From: Anaerolineales bacterium
Lineage (GTDB): Bacteria > Chloroflexota > Anaerolineae > Promineifilales > Promineifilaceae
NCBI GenBank assembly: GCA_020432595.1
Contig: JAGQGA010000098.1
Span: forward strand, 1-12,199
Length of the DNA stretch: 12,199 nucleotides
Direction of reading: 5' to 3'
The first letter of the stretch is position 1. Every line of letters starts with the position of its first letter. Made by a program: the position numbers and the translations under genes. This document shows positions 7,100 to 12,199 of the stretch, in pieces. The notes under the pieces are model-generated. The model saw only the letters and a program-made list of their open reading frames with translations. It did not search any database and had not been told where the DNA came from.

Positions 7100-7143
7100 C
7101 CCGTCGCTCCCGCCAGACCTATAGAAACGACAAAAGCCCATGG
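7100..7143 (+). repeat. Direct repeat copy 2 (tRNA-Asp 3' fragment), putative att site
   Basis: This copy matches 6064-6107 at 42 of 44 positions. Upstream bases (7086-7099) retain only loose similarity to the T arm, so no functional tRNA is encoded. It ends 14 bases from the stop codon of the convergent STAND gene and runs into the palindromic terminator at 7133-7150. Confidence 0.75.
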
Positions 7144-7150
7144 GCTTTTT
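7133..7150. terminator. Palindromic bidirectional terminator
   Basis: AAAAGCCCATGGGCTTTT (7133-7150) is a perfect palindrome that folds as a 7-bp stem with a CATG loop. T-runs follow on the plus strand (TTTTTGTTT) and A-runs precede it. It can end the toxin transcript and the minus-strand STAND transcript. It shares its left arm with the tRNA-Asp terminator and may be the original tRNA-Asp terminator displaced by the insertion. Confidence 0.6.
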
Positions 7151-7156
7151 GTTTAA

Positions 7157-10100
7157 TTAGATGCGTTGTAGATTGGCTTTCACCCGTTTCAAACCGGCAT
7201 GAGAAGGCTCAACTGATTGTTTCAAATCTGTCAGCGCCTGTTGATAAAAGGCAACGGCCGTTTTTCTCTGCCCCATCTTCTCATAAAGCTCACCCAAGCA
7301 AATGCGGGTATAGGACGTGTCGGGATGGGCGTTGCCTCTCGTGGTTACACGGATGGCTAATGCTCGCTTGAGGGTGGATTCAGCCTCTTCCAAGCAATTG
7401 ATGTCGGTCAGCAAAACCCCCAACGAATTGAGGATTCGCCCGGTCAAGAGATGTCTATCGCCTAATTTGGATTCTGCTAAAGTTAGGGCGTGGTGCAAAT
7501 GGTATTGTGCTGGCTCAAAATCATGGCTGTGTCGTAATAGCTCGCCAAGATTCGTTTCGCAAGCCACAGTCAATGGATGATCTTCGCCTAATTGTGCGGT
7601 ACGGATGGCTAAAGCGCGTTCGAGCAACGGCCGCCCCGCTTCCCAATCCCCCATTCGATTTAATAAATCGCCCAAGTTGTTCAGCGATATTGCGGTTGAC
7701 AGATGATCGGCACCCATCGTGCGCTCGCGGATAGCTAATACTTGTTCAAAATAACGCCGTGCTTCGGTATGATTGCCCATGTAATTATTGAGCACGCCGA
7801 GATTGTTCAAGCTGCTCATCGTCTCTGGATGATCAGAGCCTAACGATTTTTCCCGAATAGCTAACGCCTGTGCAAAAAACGGTCGGGCCGATTCATACGG
7901 CCCAATTTTGACGCGCACCGTGCCCATGTAATTTAACATGCGGGCAATTTCGAGATGATCGGGTTCAAATAGTGTCGAGTAAATCGCTAACGCCCTTTCA
8001 TAGTGCGGTTCGGCTTGCTTATAATCGCCCAATTTGAACAGGAGGTTGCCACGATTGATGTGTGCAACGGCCGTTTCCAAACCATCTGCCCCACATACCC
8101 GCTCCGCCAGCGTGAGCGCCCGCTCGATGTAATGACGGGCATCTTCAAAATGCCAAATCCCCAGCAAGTGAGCCACAAACAAATTTGTTAAACTAACAGC
8201 CGTGCAATCTTCCCTCAACAATGCCTGCTCGACGATTAACCGCAAATGTGTCGGCGACAATGGCAACGTGATTAAATCTATATCCTGGCTTTTATGCGCA
8301 GTAATGCGCGTGAGCAAGACTTTTTCGAGTGATTGGTGGATTGCCGCCGTGTCCACATCTAGGTTATTGTGCGCGAACAGGGCGATGAGGGGATGGATAA
8401 CGGCCGTTTCCTCATCCACCCGTCCCAATAAACCCAACGCGAACAACCGCGCCACCCCTTCTCGGATAAATGGTTTGTGCTCATCCTCAGCAGAAAATTC
8501 AAGCCAAGACAAGGGAATCGGCTCATTGGGCACAAAACAAGCCGCCCGTGACAAAAGCATGGGGACAAGGCTATCCACCGGGTTCGAGAGGTCTAGCTGT
8601 TCCATACTCACCGCAAAGGTACGGGCAACACTCATTTCATGACCGGTCGGTGAATAACGGGCATGTTTACCTTGTAACGATGCGTGTTGCAATAAGCGGG
8701 TTTCTTGAAGTTGTGCCAAGTAGGCATTAACAGAAAATTCGGCATCTTGCTGAGCCAAAAAACTACCTGCTAAATGGAGCGCTAAGGGTAAATCGCCGAC
8801 TTCATTGGCAATGCGATCTGCTTCTTCGGTGGTCAAATGATCGGCTAATTGTTGTAAGAAGGAAATACTCGTTGCACGGGGCAAGACCATCAGGGGCATG
8901 GGGGTTATCGGCATTGCTTTCGGCCACTGACTGTGGCGACTGGTTAAAATGACGCTACATCCGCCGGAAACAGGGAGCCATGTGGCGGCTAAATCAACAT
9001 CCTCGCAGTTGTCGAAAATGAGCAGGCGCGGTGTTGGTTCTTGCCATGCCTGCTTGACGATATCCAGCTTTTGGGCAAGGGGCAGTCGTTCTGTTTCACT
9101 GAACAGCCCCAAACGGCGTTCCCCACCGATTGCCGCAATTTCGGCACCAACGCTTTCCGCTTTGGCAAAATTCAACCAATAGACGCCGCCGGAATAGTAA
9201 CGGCCGTAGCGATAAGCATATTCTATCGCCAACTGCGTCTTGCCCAACCCGCCCATGCCCGTAATGACCACCGCTTTGGTCAACCCATCGGCCGTTACGG
9301 TGGGTAATAGCCTGTCGGCCAACTGCAGCAAATTGGTTGAACGGCCGTTAAAAACAGCGTTGCGATGAAAAGGCAAATACGATTGCGGGGGCAATGCGCC
9401 GGGCAAAGATAAAACGTCAGCTTCTGCTTTGGCAGCAAAGGATTCGCGGGTCACTTGTTGTGCCAACTGTTCGGCCAATGCCCTTGTCACCGCATCCGGT
9501 TCGATCCCCAATTCTTGTTCCAGATGCAGCCGACAGCGTTCATACTGCTTCAAGGCATCTGACAACTGCCCATTCGCTGCCAGCAACTGCATCAACCAAC
9601 GATACGCTTCCTCATCCAGATCATCGAGAGTGACCCAATGCTGGGCGATCTGAATTCCATCTGACCATGCCTGGAGCCTTGTGTAGTGGGCACATAATTC
9701 ACGATGCGCCATAATCACTTCAATTCGTAATTTTTCGCGGGCAACCACCAGCCATTCGTTAAAATAAGGCATATTCGCTGCATCAAACGAGGTCAGCAAA
9801 TCCCCAGTGACCCGTTGTAATGCCTCTGCACGTTTCGTCAGGTCAGATTGAGCCAACGCCTCCCGTAAGGTCATCAGATCAACGGCCATATCTGGCAGAG
9901 GTATGAAGGTGAGGGTTTTGGGGGTTACGTGAATGAAGGGAATAAACGGCCGTATCCGCGATAAAAGCGAGCGCAAGTTTTTCAGAGATTGGCGAGTTGA
10001 GGCAGATACATACAACAAGTCCGCCAAATGCTCGCGTGATTGTGTTTGCCCGGTAATGATTAGATAAGCAACAAGCGCACATCCCTTTTTACTCTCCATC

Positions 10101-10165
10101 AAAGCAGAGGGAGTGCCATTTTCGCTGATCGCCAGTTTGCCTAAAAGCGTAATCTGCCTTGTCAT
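7157..10165 (-). CDS. SARP/AfsR-like STAND regulator: wHTH-BTAD, NB-ARC NTPase, TPR repeats
   Basis: A 1002-residue cytoplasmic signal-transduction ATPase. Residues ~3-92 form an OmpR-type winged helix (SKKGCALVAYL...SREHLADLL). Residues ~95-237 form the bacterial transcriptional activator domain (EAYRWLMQLLAANG, YERCRLHLEQELGIEPD). The NB-ARC module has FNGRSTNLLQL (272-282), Walker A GMGGLGKT (303-310), Walker B LLIFDN (381-386), a sensor 'ILTSR' (406-410), GDLPLALHLAG (457-467), and an MHD-like HPLIALFAH (591-599). Residues ~690-985 are about seven 42-residue kinesin light chain-type TPRs (ALAIR..., LG.DHP.T), visible in DNA as ~126-base units at 7211-8098. Such proteins are ATP-gated switches whose TPRs sense a ligand and whose N-terminus regulates transcription. 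The target is unknown, and no partner gene is adjacent on the same strand. AGGA lies about 8 bases before the ATG. Confidence 0.92.
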   Translation of the reverse strand: MTRQITLLGKLAISENGTPSALMESKKGCALVAYLIITGQTQSREHLADLLYVSASTRQSLKNLRSLLSRIRPFIPFIHVTPKTLTFIPLPDMAVDLMTLREALAQSDLTKRAEALQRVTGDLLTSFDAANMPYFNEWLVVAREKLRIEVIMAHRELCAHYTRLQAWSDGIQIAQHWVTLDDLDEEAYRWLMQLLAANGQLSDALKQYERCRLHLEQELGIEPDAVTRALAEQLAQQVTRESFAAKAEADVLSLPGALPPQSYLPFHRNAVFNGRSTNLLQLADRLLPTVTADGLTKAVVITGMGGLGKTQLAIEYAYRYGRYYSGGVYWLNFAKAESVGAEIAAIGGERRLGLFSETERLPLAQKLDIVKQAWQEPTPRLLIFDNCEDVDLAATWLPVSGGCSVILTSRHSQWPKAMPITPMPLMVLPRATSISFLQQLADHLTTEEADRIANEVGDLPLALHLAGSFLAQQDAEFSVNAYLAQLQETRLLQHASLQGKHARYSPTGHEMSVARTFAVSMEQLDLSNPVDSLVPMLLSRAACFVPNEPIPLSWLEFSAEDEHKPFIREGVARLFALGLLGRVDEETAVIHPLIALFAHNNLDVDTAAIHQSLEKVLLTRITAHKSQDIDLITLPLSPTHLRLIVEQALLREDCTAVSLTNLFVAHLLGIWHFEDARHYIERALTLAERVCGADGLETAVAHINRGNLLFKLGDYKQAEPHYERALAIYSTLFEPDHLEIARMLNYMGTVRVKIGPYESARPFFAQALAIREKSLGSDHPETMSSLNNLGVLNNYMGNHTEARRYFEQVLAIRERTMGADHLSTAISLNNLGDLLNRMGDWEAGRPLLERALAIRTAQLGEDHPLTVACETNLGELLRHSHDFEPAQYHLHHALTLAESKLGDRHLLTGRILNSLGVLLTDINCLEEAESTLKRALAIRVTTRGNAHPDTSYTRICLGELYEKMGQRKTAVAFYQQALTDLKQSVEPSHAGLKRVKANLQRI

Positions 10166-10201
10166 CCCGCTTTCCTACAAAGTGAATTTATTGCTACCTT
10201 T

Positions 10202-10229
10202 ATATTATTTTACAATGCGACATCTGCAA
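10202..10229 (-). promoter_or_regulatory. Candidate promoter of the STAND regulator gene
   Basis: On the minus strand TTGCAG (10229-10224) and TAATAT (10207-10202) are spaced by 16 bases, about 37 bases before the ATG and in an AT-rich stretch. The match is moderate, so this is a candidate only. Confidence 0.35.
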
Positions 10230-10293
10230 TAGCCTATATGTTACTCATCGAAAATGGGGTCACGTGACGTTTGCGTGGCGGTGGATCCGTATA

Positions 10294-10500
10294 ATGCCCA
10301 GAATGGACGGAACCTATCACGCCTTTTTGCTGCGCTTGCAGCGTTTTCACAATCAGGGGCAGTGGCGAGTGACCCTGCAAGATGTGCAAACTAACGAAAT
10401 GCTCCATTTTGCCAACGAAATGGAACTGGTGAAGCATCTATTGCAGTTGTTGGCTGAGCCAAGAGAGATAAAGTCGCCCTCTACAAATGGAAGTGAATAA
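10294..10500 (+). CDS. Small conserved-type hypothetical protein (FLLRL...WR motif)
   Basis: A short protein (68 residues from ATG 10294) of unknown function. It has YHAFLLRLQRF, then WRVTLQDVQTNEMLHFANEMELVKHLLQLL: two strands followed by a helix, and a disordered C-terminal tail. From memory, short proteins with an 'FLLRL.R...WR..L.....GE...F....L..FL' pattern are common in Chloroflexota and are often scattered singly; no function is known to me. The start is unsure: GTG 10264, ATG 10294 or ATG 10303 are all in frame and none has a clear ribosome site. It lies between the divergent STAND gene and the secreted repeat protein, 106 bases before the latter. The reading frame is plausible but the evidence is modest. 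Confidence 0.6.
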   Translation: MPRMDGTYHAFLLRLQRFHNQGQWRVTLQDVQTNEMLHFANEMELVKHLLQLLAEPREIKSPSTNGSE

Positions 10501-10606
10501 CAAGAGACGATTTGGCTAATGCCGCTGGGTAGCCTTATTTACACAGTGTATCATTCCGTTTGGTTGAAATGCCACTTGTCTGGGAAATGAGAGGAGTCAT
10601 TTGAAG

Positions 10607-12115
10607 ATGTTTAGAAAACAACACCACAAACACATCATTATCATTGTTTCGTTACTTGTTGGACTGGTCGCGCTGGCCTTACCTTCAATCATGCCCACAG
10701 TTACGGCAGACACAGCCCAACTAATGGCGCGGCAGGAAGTGGCACAAGCCCTTGACCAAGCTGGTGACAGTGGGCAATACCGCTACCAAACCACCGTTGT
10801 GCAAACACATTACCCCACCCTGCTGTTAGAAAATGTCGGCCGTTCGGCTCGCGTGGAAACGATTGAGCTGAACGGGACGGTGGATGTTCCGGCAGACAGC
10901 ATGATGTTGCAGATGAAAGTGCCTAACAGCCCCGAACTGCAAATTAGAATTGAAGGTGGACGGGGCTACGGCCGTTTAACCGCCGAAGACGAATGGACAG
11001 AGGTTGAACTGGCAACGGATTTGTTTGCCCCCGGTGGCGATCCGATGGGCTTTCTGGCCTCGGCGGAAAATATCCGCCTCGCAGAAGGCTCATTGACCGA
11101 TAGCGTATTCCCAACCGAATTGTTGCCCGTTTCCCTGACAAGCAACATCAGCCGCTACCAATTCGACATCAATGGGCAAGAATATGCCACCGCCCTGCGT
11201 GATCAATTGACAGACCAACTGGTTCGCAATGGCGAGCTTCCCGCTGGTGTGACCCTTGAAATTGCCCAGCATTATGCCGATATGACCGGTAGTGGTGAAA
11301 TTTGGATCCATCAGGGGGCTAACGGCCGTTCCCTCCCCATCCGCCAAATCGTCCAACTCGATTTCCCCGCCCAAACCGGTGCCACAGAATGGGTGTCGGC
11401 CGAAATCACCACCTCATTCAGCAATTGGTCAGAACCACAACAAGACATGCTCGCCGCAACTTGGCAAGATAACCCTGTTGGCACCTTGTCCACCTTTGTC
11501 GGTGCCTTTTTAGAAAATTCATCGGGCGTGTTGCATCAGGTCAGCTTTGCCGTTGGCGCGACCCTGTTGGGTGTTGGTGGCATTGTGCTGTTTGCTGTCT
11601 ACGGCCGTCGCCGCGAATTTCAAGTAGCCCTCAACCTGAGCATCGTCACCACCATGCTCACGGCTCCCTTATTGCAAGCCCAACAAGCCAGCGCCCAAAG
11701 CGAACAGATCGCCGACTTCAATGCCCGTCAACTTGCCCTGCAAGAAGAAATTATGCAGGTGGCACAAGAGTCAGAAGCATCGCAAATTACCACCCTCTCT
11801 CCCTTAGCCCAGCAAGCCGAAATGGTTGCCCTCACCTCCACTTGTGTCATCACCGCCACCAGCGACTGCGACGGCGATGGCCTAACCGACAACGTGGAAC
11901 GGTATGAGATCGGCACTAACATCGAGAAGGCCGACACCGATGGCGACGGCATCAGCGACGGCCGTGAAGTGACCCCTTACGAATGGTTTGGCACATGGTA
12001 TCTTGACCCGTTGAAAATGGATACCAACGGCGACGGAATTGATGATGGTGCCGAATGCTTTAATCGCGTTGACATGATTAACGGTGTGGTTGCCGACACG
12101 CTGGACATGCCCTGA
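10607..12115 (+). CDS. Secreted/membrane protein with Ca-binding (thrombospondin type 3-like) repeats, interrupted by TGA
   Basis: Numbering is from TTG 10601; ATG 10607 is the more ordinary start, with GAGGAG upstream. An N-terminal signal sequence (basic start, hydrophobic ~11-30, TVTA) leads into an extracellular domain (~40-300) rich in beta strands, with YGRLTAEDEWTEVE and LFAPGGDPMGFLASAENI; its function is unknown to me. A membrane helix (~313-333) is followed by GRRREF, a second hydrophobic stretch (~342-358) and AQQASAQS. Then come three acidic Ca-binding loops, DCDGDGLTD (422-430), DTDGDGISD (445-453) and DTNGDGIDD (474-482), as in thrombospondin type 3 repeats. The frame hits TGA at 12113-12115, yet the same frame continues with another such repeat to the window edge. 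The product is probably a long surface protein whose true end lies beyond the window. Confidence 0.75.
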   Translation: MFRKQHHKHIIIIVSLLVGLVALALPSIMPTVTADTAQLMARQEVAQALDQAGDSGQYRYQTTVVQTHYPTLLLENVGRSARVETIELNGTVDVPADSMMLQMKVPNSPELQIRIEGGRGYGRLTAEDEWTEVELATDLFAPGGDPMGFLASAENIRLAEGSLTDSVFPTELLPVSLTSNISRYQFDINGQEYATALRDQLTDQLVRNGELPAGVTLEIAQHYADMTGSGEIWIHQGANGRSLPIRQIVQLDFPAQTGATEWVSAEITTSFSNWSEPQQDMLAATWQDNPVGTLSTFVGAFLENSSGVLHQVSFAVGATLLGVGGIVLFAVYGRRREFQVALNLSIVTTMLTAPLLQAQQASAQSEQIADFNARQLALQEEIMQVAQESEASQITTLSPLAQQAEMVALTSTCVITATSDCDGDGLTDNVERYEIGTNIEKADTDGDGISDGREVTPYEWFGTWYLDPLKMDTNGDGIDDGAECFNRVDMINGVVADTLDMP

Positions 12116-12199
12116 TCTAGCTCTACCCTCGTTCCCTTCACTACGCTACACCGTTATGACTACGACGGCGATGGTGTGCCGGATACGATTGACCTCAAT
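12116..12199 (+). pseudogene. In-frame continuation of the Ca-binding-repeat protein after a TGA stop
   Basis: These 84 bases keep the reading frame of the preceding gene and encode a further repeat, YDYDGDGVPDTIDLN, without another stop. The segment is therefore probably part of the same gene, split by a nonsense mutation or a sequence error at 12113-12115. There is no ribosome site or start codon of its own nearby. It is open at the window end. Confidence 0.6.

Larger units (their letters stand above)
6064..7143. mobile_element. Putative tRNA-Asp-anchored mini genomic island carrying a toxin-antitoxin pair
   Basis: The segment is bounded by 44-base imperfect direct repeats, one being the 3' end of an intact tRNA-Asp gene, the other a fragment beside the convergent STAND gene. 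Between them lie only an RHH antitoxin and a PIN-type toxin plus non-coding sequence. The interior is AT-richer than its surroundings and lacks the ACGGCCGT octamer that is frequent elsewhere (none from 5933 to 7253). No integrase or transposase is present, so it is either a non-autonomous element, a deletion remnant of a larger island, or an ancient tandem duplication with decay. In 6989-7099, after the toxin gene, I see no coding signal. Confidence 0.5.
289..11965. repeat. Dispersed palindromic octamer ACGGCCGT (20 copies)
   Basis: Exact copies start at 289, 2036, 2396, 3595, 4291, 4840, 4890, 5401, 5629, 5925, 7254, 8067, 8400, 9200, 9341, 9946, 10968, 11322, 11601 and 11958. Fourteen are AACGGCCGTT. 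Nineteen lie inside genes and one (5925) lies between the GT9 gene and the tRNA promoter, where it grows to a 14-base palindrome (5922-5935). Uniform base composition predicts about 0.2 copies. Copies are missing from 297-2035, 5933-7253 and 9954-10967. Confidence 0.9.

Noticed and set aside
7086..7112. Second tRNA-Asp gene
   Set aside because: Only the 3' T-stem half and acceptor strand are present; the D arm, anticodon arm and 5' acceptor are missing.
7018..7371. Plus-strand open frame covering the second att-like repeat and the STAND gene end
   Set aside because: It translates a tRNA fragment, a terminator and antisense TPR sequence, so it is not a credible protein.
7211..8098. CRISPR or satellite repeat, because similar units recur every ~126 bases
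   Set aside because: The period equals 42 codons and encodes kinesin light chain-type TPRs; the units are diverged coding repeats.
12113..12115. TGA recoded as Trp or selenocysteine
   Set aside because: TGA ends the GT9 and toxin genes normally, and no SECIS-like hairpin or redox motif is seen after the codon.

Overview
The window most resembles chromosomal DNA of a Chloroflexota bacterium (Anaerolineae/Caldilineae-like). This is inferred from gene style, not from a marker gene. Clues are the Pro/Thr linker in ComEA, a large SARP/NB-ARC/TPR regulator, a short FLLRL...WR-type protein, and a secreted protein with thrombospondin type 3-like Ca-binding repeats. Several stop codons are TGA, so the code is the standard bacterial one.

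Layout. 3-350: C-terminal end of a type B carboxylesterase. 400-1719: AT-rich polytopic membrane protein, probably a GT-C glycosyltransferase, with a terminator hairpin on its stop codon. 1771-2706: APH-like small-molecule kinase. 2765-2822: long inverted repeat between convergent genes. 2873-3877 (minus): gpsA, glycerol-3-phosphate dehydrogenase. 4156-5919: comEA followed by a GT9 glycosyltransferase. 6004-6076: tRNA-Asp(GTC) with a clear promoter and terminator. 6277-6988: overlapping RHH antitoxin / DUF3368 PIN toxin pair. 7157-10165 (minus): AfsR-like STAND regulator. 10294-10500: small conserved-type protein. 10607 onward: secreted, Ca-binding-repeat protein interrupted by an in-frame TGA and still open at the window end.

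Two signals go beyond ordinary annotation. First, the 3' end of tRNA-Asp plus its downstream sequence (6064-6107) is repeated at 7100-7143 with 42 of 44 bases identical. The segment between holds only the toxin-antitoxin pair, which looks like a tRNA-anchored mini-island or island remnant without an integrase. Second, the palindromic octamer ACGGCCGT occurs 20 times in 12.2 kb (about 0.2 expected by chance), 14 times as the decamer AACGGCCGTT. It is imprinted in coding sequence as recurring NGR/YGR/DGR, TAV and RPF peptides. It is absent from the two AT-rich segments that look imported (GT-C gene and TA island). It behaves like a HIP1-type genome-wide motif.

The genes do not form one pathway. 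They are envelope or surface functions (GT-C, GT9, the secreted repeat protein), phospholipid precursor supply (gpsA), possible DNA uptake (comEA), and an accessory patch (TA island beside a STAND regulator).
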